Under the pieces are notes generated by a model. That model did not search any database and was not told the DNA's origin. It was given only the letters and a program-made list of their open reading frames with translations. The position numbers and the translations under genes were made by a program. A stretch of DNA of 64,000 bases from Ohtaekwangia koreensis (GTDB lineage: Bacteria; Bacteroidota; Bacteroidia; Cytophagales; Cyclobacteriaceae): positions 5,001-69,000 of the forward strand of contig NZ_FUZU01000005.1 of assembly GCF_900167975.1 (NCBI RefSeq). The letters run 5' to 3'. Within the stretch, counting starts at the first letter, position 1. Each line of letters starts with the position of its first letter. This document shows positions 56,736-64,000 of the stretch, piece by piece.

Positions 56736-57083
56736 ATGAATATCGAAGTGCTGCGCAAATTCTGTCTTTCTCTTCCAGCCGCTACTGAAGATATTAAGTG
56801 GGGAAGCGATCTTTGTTTTAGTATAGGAGGGAAAATGTTTTGCGTTTCTTCCATGGAAAGTCCACTCCGAATTTCATTTAAAGTGCCAGATGAAGATTTT
56901 GAAGAGCTAGCTTCACAGGAAGGATTCATACCAGCTCCTTATATGGCACGCGCCAAGTGGGTATCGTTAACCGATATCAAGAAGCTTAAACCGAAAGAAC
57001 TGGAAAGCTATATCCGTCAATCTTACGAATTGAAGAAAATGAAGCTCACCAAGAAAGTGCGCAAAGAACTACACCTTGACTGA
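56736..57083 (+). CDS. MmcQ/YjbR-family protein
   Basis: The 115-residue protein matches the YjbR fold: LRKFCLSLPAATEDIKWGSDLCF, GGKMFCV, FKVPDEDFEEL, GFIPAPYMARAKWVSL and a C-terminal ELKKMKLTKKVRKEL helix. The family has a CyaY-like fold and is often labelled DNA-binding without strong proof. It is monocistronic. Confidence 0.9.
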   Translation: MNIEVLRKFCLSLPAATEDIKWGSDLCFSIGGKMFCVSSMESPLRISFKVPDEDFEELASQEGFIPAPYMARAKWVSLTDIKKLKPKELESYIRQSYELKKMKLTKKVRKELHLD

Positions 57084-57093
57084 GGTATAGATC

Positions 57094-57127
57094 AAAAAAA
57101 ACTGTGAGCCTCTTTCGAAACTCACAG
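57094..57127 (-). terminator. Terminator of the SlyD-like gene (minus strand)
   Basis: On the minus strand CTGTGAG (57127-57121) pairs with CTCACAG (57108-57102), loop 12 nt, followed by eight T residues. It follows the stop of the isomerase gene by 21 nt. Confidence 0.85.
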
Positions 57128-57148
57128 CCCATAAGTCAAAGCTATATA

Positions 57149-57619
57149 TTAATGCTGATGTCCACCTGCGCCATGCACGTGGCCATGAGAAATCTCATCA
57201 CTTGTAGCATTACGAACATCTACAATTTCAACATCGAAGTTAAGTTCAACGCCAGCCAATTCATGGTTAGCATCCACTGTTACAGATTCTAAACCTACTT
57301 CTGTAACTGTAACAACATTGCCATGGTTGGTTGAGAACTTCATGCCCTTGCGTACATCCTGGTCGCCAAACGCAGAACGTGGCACTTCCTGAATCATAGC
57401 AGGATCTTTTTCTCCATATCCTTTAGCCGGCTCGATTTTCAATTGAAGTTTATCGCCTTTGCTTTTTCCTTCCAGTCCTTCTTCCATTCCGGCTATCAGG
57501 TTTCCTGCACCGTGCAGATAATTTAGAGGATCACGACCATCACTGGTATCGATAATGTTTCCTTCATTGTCGCGAAGTGTGTAGTGGATCGCAGCTACTT
57601 TGTTTTTAGTGATTTGCAT
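57149..57619 (-). CDS. SlyD-like FKBP-type peptidyl-prolyl isomerase
   Basis: The 156-residue isomerase/chaperone has an FKBP fold (VAAIHYTLRDNEGNIIDTSDG, LHGAGNLIAGMEEGLEGKSKGD) with the inserted chaperone flap (about 70-125) of SlyD. It ends in a His-rich tail (HGHVHGAGGHQH) that could bind nickel or other metals. No metalloenzyme gene lies near. A -7 element TATTTTTG on the minus strand (57708-57701) is 82 nt upstream of the start. Confidence 0.93.
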   Translation of the reverse strand: MQITKNKVAAIHYTLRDNEGNIIDTSDGRDPLNYLHGAGNLIAGMEEGLEGKSKGDKLQLKIEPAKGYGEKDPAMIQEVPRSAFGDQDVRKGMKFSTNHGNVVTVTEVGLESVTVDANHELAGVELNFDVEIVDVRNATSDEISHGHVHGAGGHQH

Positions 57620-57700
57620 TGCTGAATAATTTTTAATGTTTCAATGAGATTATCCTCGGTTTCCGGGATGAAGCAGGAAGGCGAACCTCTATTGGTACCG

Positions 57701-57708
57701 CAAAAATA
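57701..57708 (-). promoter_or_regulatory. Probable promoter -7 element of the SlyD-like gene
   Basis: On the minus strand the sequence reads TATTTTTG, matching TAnnTTTG; no good -33 element at the normal distance. Leader would be about 75 nt. Confidence 0.45.
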
Positions 57709-57855
57709 GTGTCTTTTATCTTCTTAAGTTTTAAGAATCTCAGAAAAGGATTCAAAGCCATCATTTTTACAATTTTACGCACACGTTAGCGTACAGCGCT
57801 GATCTGGAAACGTTTGTCCTGCGTTTTTGGAAGATTTACCACCCTCTTGATCCGC

Positions 57856-57887
57856 ATTTAACCCTCAACTTTCATCCCGATTTAACC
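57856..57887 (+). repeat. Direct repeats ATTTAACC upstream of the PUL
   Basis: ATTTAACC occurs at 57856-57863 and 57880-57887 (24 bp apart, about 2.3 helical turns), each preceded by a CCG-like and followed by a T/C-A-like context. The second copy is 12 bp upstream of the 49-residue ORF. It could be a regulator binding site. Confidence 0.45.
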
Positions 57888-57898
57888 TACAAGAGTCC

Positions 57899-58048
57899 AT
57901 GTTGAACTGGATTGCCAAAGTATTATTCATCCAGAAAAGATCTACCGAAAAGGACCTGCGTAAAGTCAGAGTGCTCTTTTTCCTCGAAGCATTTTTCGGA
58001 CTGATAGTACTGATCATCCTGTTTACACTCTTGAAAATTTTTCTATAA
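57899..58048 (+). CDS. 49-residue single-pass membrane peptide ahead of susC
   Basis: ATG at 57899 and TAA at 58046-58048 bound a 49-codon frame starting MLNWIAKVLFIQKRSTEKD and having a basic, charged region (13-24) followed by one membrane helix (about 25-45). It ends 15 nt before the susC ATG, closer than chance would favour, and lies in the same direction. No homologue is recalled. A regulatory peptide or a short membrane protein co-expressed with the receptor are both possible; it might also be non-coding. Confidence 0.6.
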   Translation: MLNWIAKVLFIQKRSTEKDLRKVRVLFFLEAFFGLIVLIILFTLLKIFL

Positions 58049-58063
58049 CCTAATAACACCTTT

Positions 58064-61000
58064 ATGAAAAGAAAATTATTACCAGGCAATGTGATCCGGC
58101 TCAGCTGGTTGCTGGCAAGCTTCTTCCTGCTGGGGCAGCTTGCATACGCACAGACCAACACCGTGAGCGGAGTAGTTAAAGACGCAGGAGGTCAGTCGAT
58201 GCCAGGGGTCAATATTTTGATCAAGGGAACAACGATCGGTACAGTTACCAATGCAGACGGTGAGTATACGATTGACGGTCCGCAGAGTGGCGTACTTCAA
58301 TTCAGTTTCATCGGCTACAAGCAACAGGAAGTTGCTATAGCCAATCAAACAGTGATCAATGTTGTACTGGAAGAAGACATATCTACTTTGAATGAAGTTG
58401 TAGTAATTGGTTATGGCTCTGTTAAAAAGACGGACGTCACATCATCTATATCTTCCGTATCTGAAAAAGATATTAAAAACTTACCTGTTGCAGGTATAGA
58501 TCAGGCTATACAAGGCAAGCTCGCTGGCGTAACAGTAACTAGTAATGGAGGTCAGCCCGGAGGAGGTATTTCCATAAATGTAAGAGGAATCACTTCTGTT
58601 AATGGCAACCAGCCGCTATATGTAGTGGATGGCGTGATCTTAAATGGAAGCAGAAGCAGTATATCGCAAGACCAACTTGGAGGAATGGCAGGACAAAATG
58701 TACAGAGTCCGTTAGCTGCCATTAATCCAAATGACATTGAATCTATAGATATTTTAAAAGATGCATCAGCACAAGCTATATATGGTGCGAGGGGTGCAAA
58801 TGGAGTAGTTTTAATTAAAACAAAGTCTGGCAAGGCCGGTGAACCAAAAATTACATACGATGTATACTATGGTGTACAGGACCTGAGGAAAAAGTTGAGT
58901 TTAATGGATTTGAAGCAGTATGCAGGCTATCAAAACTCACTGGTACCCGAAATAAGAGCTGCAGGTAGTACTTTGGATACATTAGCTGAATTTAAGAATC
59001 CATCTCTTCTTGGGCGAGGAACAGATTGGCAAGACGAAATTTTTCAACAAGGATCAATTCAAAATCATCAATTATCTTTTTCAGGCGGCAAAGACAAAAC
59101 TACATACTATACTTCCTTTAATTATTATAAGAATGAAGGGATTGTAATTGGCTCTGACTTCGAAAGGTTTAATATAAAACTCGGTATAGATCAGCAGGTA
59201 AAGCCCTGGCTTAAAACCGGTATTAATCTTAATGTCTCAAAATCAAATCAGAAAATTACGTTAACCGATGGATCGGATGCGGTTATTAGTTTGGCAGTTT
59301 ACAATAGTCCCGCAGCACCTGTAAGAGGACTAGATGGACAATTCGCTTCAGTATCAAATATAGGGGGTAGTAATTTTGGTAACCCCAACAATCCCGTAGC
59401 GATGGCTACTATGCGAAATGTTAAAGCGATACAGTATAAAGCGTTTGGTGCACTTTATGCCGACATTAATTTCTTAAAGTCATTTACATTTAGAAATGAA
59501 ATAAATTATGACTTTAACCTTGGTCAAAATTCAGCGTTTCAACCGCTCGTACAGAATACAGCTACAGGAGCAACTATATTATCCCCAAGCAAACTAGTTG
59601 AAGACAGAACAACAGCATTGTTTTGGGCTTTAAAAAACTACCTGACCTTTGATAAAACATTTGGCAAGCATTATGTAAATGCGGTAGTTGGTCATGAATC
59701 CACCCTAAGCAATTTTGACCAGATCACTACATCAAGACAGAATCTTACAAATAATTTGCAGTCTATAAACGCTGGCTCCGCCACCAACCAAACTATAAGT
59801 GGAGGTAAATATCTTACTGCTTATGAATCCTATTTTGCAAGAGCGCTCTATTCATTCAATAGTAAATATTCTCTCTCTGGTTCTATCAGAAGAGATGGTT
59901 CTTCTTCTTTTGGTCCTAACAAAAAATGGGGTGTGTTCTCGGCAGTATCTGCAGGATGGACACTTTCTGAAGAAGAATTTATTAAAAACATTCCAGCTAT
60001 AAATCATTTAAAGTTAAGAGCAGGGATAGGATCTGTTGGAAACTCTAATACGGCCAATCAGAATAACGCTTACGCAACGAATGTATCATTAGTTGCAATC
60101 AGTCCATTTGGAAACGGTGCTCAGAACTTCAATGTGGGTAATCCCAATTTACAGTGGGAGTCTGTAGTGACTAAAAATGTGGGGATTGACGCCACCGTGC
60201 TAAGTGGCATTATTGACCTTAGTGTAGATGTATATCAAAAGGTATCTACAAAAATGCTGGTGCAAGCCAAACTTCCTGTATATAGTGGTCTTAATTCGGG
60301 TAATACATATAACCCTGTGCAGCCTCCGGTTACAAATGCAGGTAAAATGACTAATACCGGTATAGATATATCTTTAACTACGAACAACATTACAAAAGGT
60401 AATCTTACATGGAAAACCAATTTCATATTCACACATTATAAAAACGTTTTGAACGATAATGGTGGTGTACCACAACCAGCATACAGAGAATACGGAAATG
60501 CAATTCAGGTAACGAATTCTCCCTCGGGTCAGGCAGTCGGTTCGTTTTATGGTTTAAAAACAGATGGACTCTTCCGTACGCAAGGAGAATTGGATGCATT
60601 TGGTTTGGCAAACAGTAATAATCAATTAGCGGTTGGCCCACAAGGTATATACTTGGGTGATGTTCGTTTTAAGGACGTGAGTGGTGATGGTTTAATTAAT
60701 TCCCTTGATTTAACAAATATAGGTAGCCCTATTCCAAAGTTTACCTATGGAATGACCAATACTGTAAACTACAAGAATTTTGATCTGTCTATACTGATCA
60801 CGGGAAGCTATGGCGCTAAAATCCTGAATTATACAAAACGTCTTACAGAAGGTCTTTATAATTCTTATTTGAATCAGTCGACTGATGTGTTGAACAGATA
60901 TACTGCTGAAAATCCGGATGCAAGTATTCCTCGCTACAATCAATGGAATGACAACAATAGAAGGTTATCCGACAGATATGTAGAAAGTGGTTCTTATTTG

Positions 61001-61234
61001 AGAATTCAGAATGTAAGTTTAGGATATAATATCCCAGGCACTCTTTTAAACAAGACAAAGTTTACATCTGCACGCGTTTATATATCTGCGCAAAATCTGA
61101 AAACATTTACAAAGTATTCAGGATATGATCCTGAGATTGGTGCTTATAATAATAACGTGTTCAATATGAACATTGATGATGGGCATTATCCGAATCCAAG
61201 AACATTTACCATCGGAGGTAACTTTGTATTCTAA
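58064..61234 (+). CDS. SusC/RagA-family TonB-linked outer membrane receptor
   Basis: The 1056-residue receptor imports oligosaccharides held by its SusD partner. A signal peptide (about 1-29) precedes a carboxypeptidase-regulatory-like domain (about 33-112), a TonB box/plug start (EVVVIGYGSVKKTDVTSSIS, 126-145), the plug with LAGVTVTSNGGQPGGGISI and GVVLIKTKSGK, and a C-terminal barrel ending in a beta strand with FVF. It lacks the extra sigma-factor-signalling (STN) domain. It is followed 22 nt later by susD. Confidence 0.96.
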   Translation: MKRKLLPGNVIRLSWLLASFFLLGQLAYAQTNTVSGVVKDAGGQSMPGVNILIKGTTIGTVTNADGEYTIDGPQSGVLQFSFIGYKQQEVAIANQTVINVVLEEDISTLNEVVVIGYGSVKKTDVTSSISSVSEKDIKNLPVAGIDQAIQGKLAGVTVTSNGGQPGGGISINVRGITSVNGNQPLYVVDGVILNGSRSSISQDQLGGMAGQNVQSPLAAINPNDIESIDILKDASAQAIYGARGANGVVLIKTKSGKAGEPKITYDVYYGVQDLRKKLSLMDLKQYAGYQNSLVPEIRAAGSTLDTLAEFKNPSLLGRGTDWQDEIFQQGSIQNHQLSFSGGKDKTTYYTSFNYYKNEGIVIGSDFERFNIKLGIDQQVKPWLKTGINLNVSKSNQKITLTDGSDAVISLAVYNSPAAPVRGLDGQFASVSNIGGSNFGNPNNPVAMATMRNVKAIQYKAFGALYADINFLKSFTFRNEINYDFNLGQNSAFQPLVQNTATGATILSPSKLVEDRTTALFWALKNYLTFDKTFGKHYVNAVVGHESTLSNFDQITTSRQNLTNNLQSINAGSATNQTISGGKYLTAYESYFARALYSFNSKYSLSGSIRRDGSSSFGPNKKWGVFSAVSAGWTLSEEEFIKNIPAINHLKLRAGIGSVGNSNTANQNNAYATNVSLVAISPFGNGAQNFNVGNPNLQWESVVTKNVGIDATVLSGIIDLSVDVYQKVSTKMLVQAKLPVYSGLNSGNTYNPVQPPVTNAGKMTNTGIDISLTTNNITKGNLTWKTNFIFTHYKNVLNDNGGVPQPAYREYGNAIQVTNSPSGQAVGSFYGLKTDGLFRTQGELDAFGLANSNNQLAVGPQGIYLGDVRFKDVSGDGLINSLDLTNIGSPIPKFTYGMTNTVNYKNFDLSILITGSYGAKILNYTKRLTEGLYNSYLNQSTDVLNRYTAENPDASIPRYNQWNDNNRRLSDRYVESGSYLRIQNVSLGYNIPGTLLNKTKFTSARVYISAQNLKTFTKYSGYDPEIGAYNNNVFNMNIDDGHYPNPRTFTIGGNFVF

Positions 61235-61256
61235 AGAACATTTTAAATATAAAAAA

Positions 61257-62825
61257 ATGAAGTATATATATATATTAACGTTATCACTGTTCTTTGTGGT
61301 AACATCTTGTGACGAGTCTTTCCTGGAGAGACCTTCACAGAATAACCCGACAGAAGAAAACTATTATAACTCAGCTATAGAGGTAAATGGTGCCACTGGC
61401 TTACTATATAATAAGGTTTGGTATGACTATCAGGATAAAGCTTTCCATGCTATAGGTGAAGCACTAGGCGGTAATATGCTCACCGCTAACGACCCCAATT
61501 ATGGAGGTTTAGTATACAATAAGTTCACGTTTACAAGTAGTGATGTTTTGGTTGCTTCCAGCTGGGCTTCATTATATTCTGTTGTTGGTGCTTCAAGTTC
61601 ATTAATTCAAACACTTGAACAGAAGAAGGCAAACGTGTCTGATCCGGCTTACCTGATCCAGGGTATCGCTGAAGCGAGATTTATGAGAGGGGTTGCTTTT
61701 TTCTTTCTTGCCAGAGCCTTTGGTGCTGTACCTATTGTTGACGACCCTGTTGCTTTTGCTTCTTCGGGTGTATTTAATTCACCTCGTTATCTACAGGCTG
61801 ATGTATTAAGATATGTATTGGAAGATTTACAGTATGCTGAAGCGAACCTGGCAAGTGAGGCTAGTCAGAAAGGGAGAGTTACAAGTCTCTCAGCATCTGG
61901 TATGATGGCTAAAGTTTACCTGTATATGGGAGATTACGCAAATGCTAAAATCAAAGCCGGGTTAGTAATTGATTCTAAAAAATATTCACTTTACCCAGAC
62001 TACTATGAAATGTTTACGAGTTCAAAGGCAAACAATAATGTTGAATCATTATTTGCTTGGCAATGGGCCGCAGCGGGCGGATATTCAATTGGAAATCCAA
62101 TTCAAGCTTACTGTGGAACACAGGCTTTGTTAAAACCAACAACGGGTGCGGGTTATGGATCTGTAATTCCTACTATAGATTTAATAAAATCATACGATCC
62201 GTTAGATAAAAGAAAAGACTGGTCAATCATGCAGCACGGATTCTTCAGAAAGGATTGGACAAATATAAATTTCCCTAACGGATATACCTATGATACTACA
62301 TCTATAGGTGGTGATGACGCCTTCAAAACAAAAAATGGCTCACGTGCAAACGCAATGAAATATGTTGTTGGCCCAGGTTCTAACGGAGAGAATGTAAATG
62401 GATCTTCAACAGACATCTGCACATATATACTCAGATACGCAGATATTGAATTGATATATGCAGAAGCAATTCTGGGTAATGATGCGTCTACCAGTGATGA
62501 AGCCGCATTAAAAGCCATAAACGATGTAAGAAAGAGAGCTGGCTTACCAGATTTAACATCAGTAACCAAGGATGATATATTGATGGAACGCCGACATGAG
62601 TTTGCCTTTGAAGGCGACTATTGGTTTGACATTCAGCGGCAGGGATTTAATAATGCTAAGGAGATAATAAAGAAACAAGAGAGAGGCTCGTATGACTTCA
62701 ATGGTAAACTTCAAAGTGAAAAAATCATATTAAGTTCTCCTGATCAAATGTTCTTGCCTATTCCGCAAACAGATTTATCAGCTAGTCCTATGCTAAGAGA
62801 ACCTGCTGTTCCGTATTATCAATAA
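61257..62825 (+). CDS. SusD/RagB-family starch-binding-like lipoprotein
   Basis: From ATG 61257 the protein has 522 residues: lipoprotein signal with VVTSC (Cys18), then the SusD alpha-helical scaffold with FLERPSQNNPTEENYYNS, AEARFMRGVAFFFLARAFG near 138, RYADIELIYAEAILGN near 410 and RRHEFAFEGDYWFDIQRQG near 460. It caps the SusC receptor and binds sugar at the surface. The open frame begins 84 nt earlier in susC, but that extension has no signal peptide. Confidence 0.95.
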   Translation: MKYIYILTLSLFFVVTSCDESFLERPSQNNPTEENYYNSAIEVNGATGLLYNKVWYDYQDKAFHAIGEALGGNMLTANDPNYGGLVYNKFTFTSSDVLVASSWASLYSVVGASSSLIQTLEQKKANVSDPAYLIQGIAEARFMRGVAFFFLARAFGAVPIVDDPVAFASSGVFNSPRYLQADVLRYVLEDLQYAEANLASEASQKGRVTSLSASGMMAKVYLYMGDYANAKIKAGLVIDSKKYSLYPDYYEMFTSSKANNNVESLFAWQWAAAGGYSIGNPIQAYCGTQALLKPTTGAGYGSVIPTIDLIKSYDPLDKRKDWSIMQHGFFRKDWTNINFPNGYTYDTTSIGGDDAFKTKNGSRANAMKYVVGPGSNGENVNGSSTDICTYILRYADIELIYAEAILGNDASTSDEAALKAINDVRKRAGLPDLTSVTKDDILMERRHEFAFEGDYWFDIQRQGFNNAKEIIKKQERGSYDFNGKLQSEKIILSSPDQMFLPIPQTDLSASPMLREPAVPYYQ

Positions 62826-62853
62826 ACCTTTTTCGAAAGTTAAAATATCAACT

Positions 62854-63915
62854 ATGAAAAATTATCTGAATATAATATTCACGATGGTGTTGTTTGCAGG
62901 AGCATTGTACTTGACCTCCTGTAAAGACGATGAAGTCTCTCCATCTGTTGCGCATGTCTCACCGGAGTCTGCGGCTGCTAAATCTCTTTTGACTGTCACG
63001 GGCGCAGGCTTAAAAGACATTCAGAAAATTACGTTTGAAAATGGAAGCGTTCCTGCCAGCTTTACTTCAACATTTAACACAGATGGAGCCATTCTTTTCA
63101 GAGTACCAACTGATGCTGTTCCTGGCCAACAGAATATCATTTTTGAGAATGCTTCCGGTAAAATATTTACAGTGCCATTTACTGTGTTGGGATTAGCAAC
63201 TATAAATGATGTTTCGGACTACAACTTCAAGAAGGATACTGAAATTATACTGACGGGTAAAAACCTGGACGATGTAACGAAAGTTACTTTTACCGGGACG
63301 ACTACAGAGCTTGAAGTCGTTAATAAAAGTGCGACAACGCTCACCGTAAAATTTCCACAACCTGATCCGGGTTTCTATGAGTCTACCTTAACAATTACGA
63401 ATGCTGCTGGCCCTGCGACAACTACACAATCATTTGTGGCTATAGATAATGCTGTGCAATTATTTACGGACGATTATGGTATAAATCCTTCAGGTAATGC
63501 TTTCCAGAATGCATCATGGGGACCTTCATCTATTAGTACAACGCAGTTTAAGTCAGGAACCGCTTCGTTGTCTTTGGGATATGCTAAAGGTAACTGGAGT
63601 CAGGATGGATTTGGTTGGGATAATATATCGAATGACGGTTATAAATATCTGTCGTTCTGGTTGAAAGGTGCATCAAAAGACTATACGCTATACGTGTGGT
63701 CTTCGGCCCAGCCAGGAACCTTCAATACATTTGATGATTTTAAGAAAATTACTGTACCTGCTAACGTATGGACGTACTATAAACTTCAGGTAAGCAGTTT
63801 GAAAATTTTTGGTGAAAATAATACTACATCATGGAACCAGATTGGATGGAGGATTCAAGGACCGGATGATCAGGATGAAACCTTCTATATAGATGATGTG
63901 ATCTTGATAAAATAG
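62854..63915 (+). CDS. TIG-domain surface glycan-binding lipoprotein
   Basis: The 353-residue lipoprotein (LTSC, Cys23) has KDDE after the lipid Cys, a surface-export signal in Bacteroidota. Two IPT/TIG immunoglobulin-like domains (about 32-113 and 115-196) are followed by a C-terminal jelly-roll domain (about 200-353) with Trp/Tyr rich strands such as YKYLSFWLKGASKDYTLYVW. It occupies the SusE/SusF place after susCD and probably holds polysaccharide for the receptor. The target glycan is not apparent since enzymes lie beyond the window. Confidence 0.85.
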   Translation: MKNYLNIIFTMVLFAGALYLTSCKDDEVSPSVAHVSPESAAAKSLLTVTGAGLKDIQKITFENGSVPASFTSTFNTDGAILFRVPTDAVPGQQNIIFENASGKIFTVPFTVLGLATINDVSDYNFKKDTEIILTGKNLDDVTKVTFTGTTTELEVVNKSATTLTVKFPQPDPGFYESTLTITNAAGPATTTQSFVAIDNAVQLFTDDYGINPSGNAFQNASWGPSSISTTQFKSGTASLSLGYAKGNWSQDGFGWDNISNDGYKYLSFWLKGASKDYTLYVWSSAQPGTFNTFDDFKKITVPANVWTYYKLQVSSLKIFGENNTTSWNQIGWRIQGPDDQDETFYIDDVILIK

Positions 63916-63920
63916 ATTAC

Positions 63921-63955
63921 TATAAACCTGCGGGACTGCGTTCTGCAGGTTTATA
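63921..63955 (+). terminator. Hairpin after the TIG lipoprotein gene
   Basis: An 11-bp stem (63921-63931 with 63945-63955) with a 13-nt loop starts 6 nt past the stop. It is followed by TATATATAG and a pyrimidine tract, not a T run, so termination may be leaky. Confidence 0.6.
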
Positions 63956-63962
63956 TATATAG

Positions 63963-63993
63963 TTCTCTCTCTAACTCTCTCCCTCTCTCTATT
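63963..63993 (+). repeat. CT-rich low-complexity tract
   Basis: A nearly pure pyrimidine run of CT and CTC units lies between the PUL hairpin and the window edge. It could be slippage-prone sequence or an upstream element of the next gene. Confidence 0.6.
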
Positions 63994-64000
63994 GACGGAG

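Noticed and set aside
57865-58161. 98-codon minus-strand frame across the start of susC
   Set aside because: It runs through the signal peptide region of susC on the other strand and has no domain features; the plus-strand 49-codon frame explains the region better.
61173-61256. Extension of SusD into susC
   Set aside because: It would place 28 residues before a perfect lipoprotein signal; ATG 61257 is the evident start.

Overview
The window is a stretch of a Bacteroidota chromosome, most likely from the Cytophagales (Chryseolinea/Ohtaekwangia-like; the genus is a guess). The evidence is a SusC/SusD pair, promoters of the TTTG-N19-TAnnTTTG type, zinc-free L36 and S14 proteins, the order rplQ-carA-eno after the ribosomal cluster, acidic lipoprotein export signals, and little dependence on Shine-Dalgarno sites. 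There is no sign of phage, insertion sequences, CRISPR or tRNA genes.

Layout. 1-950: 3' end of a 23S rRNA, 5S rRNA and terminator, closing an rRNA operon. 1.3-7.1 kb: an orphan TPR sensor kinase, an OmpA lipoprotein/PLDc_N/MFS operon, and a surface lipoprotein. 7.2-12.1 kb: a DECR-like reductase, bioF-bioD-bioA, and a LigB-type dioxygenase. 12.2-20.3 kb: a large VWA protein, a short alpha-glucan phosphorylase with threonine where the PLP lysine should be, and a 1141-residue AsmA-like protein. 20.5-23.1 kb: a small membrane protein and a FecCD/FecE-type importer. 23.4-38.3 kb: the merged S10-spc-alpha ribosomal cluster (rplC to rplQ with secY, map, infA, rpmJ, rpoA). It lacks rpsJ at its head and is served by two nearly identical promoters, before rplC and before rpsH. 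38.4-43 kb: carA, eno, a DivIC/FtsB-like protein, a beta-barrel protein and an Ldh_2 dehydrogenase. 43-52 kb: a PAS sensor kinase, a DUF4139 protein, a TonB receptor with YfiR, a glutaminyl cyclase and an orphan PhnD-like binding protein. 51.8-57.6 kb: nfeD-kdsB-DUF3667, a DUF4905-like gene with a LysM/RlpA protein, a YjbR protein and a SlyD-like isomerase. 57.9-63.9 kb: start of a polysaccharide utilisation locus with a previously invisible 49-residue membrane peptide, susC, susD and a TIG-domain surface lipoprotein.

How the parts fit. The ribosomal cluster is a tightly packed expression unit with six one-base TAATG stop/start junctions and a map/infA overlap. It appears to be divided into two transcription units at rpsN/rpsH. 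Outside this region the genes use the Ile codon ATA much more often, especially after codons ending in T, which gives a visibly TATA-rich texture that the ribosomal genes lack.

Most noteworthy points: the Lys-to-Thr change in the phosphorylase, the 49-residue peptide directly ahead of susC with direct repeats upstream, the twin ribosomal promoters with leader hairpins, the 14-bp perfect hairpin between rpsK and rpsD, the RGG-like tail of S3, the receptor/YfiR/PhnD-like group, and the TATA/ATA codon-context bias. All family names are from memory of motifs; no searches were run.
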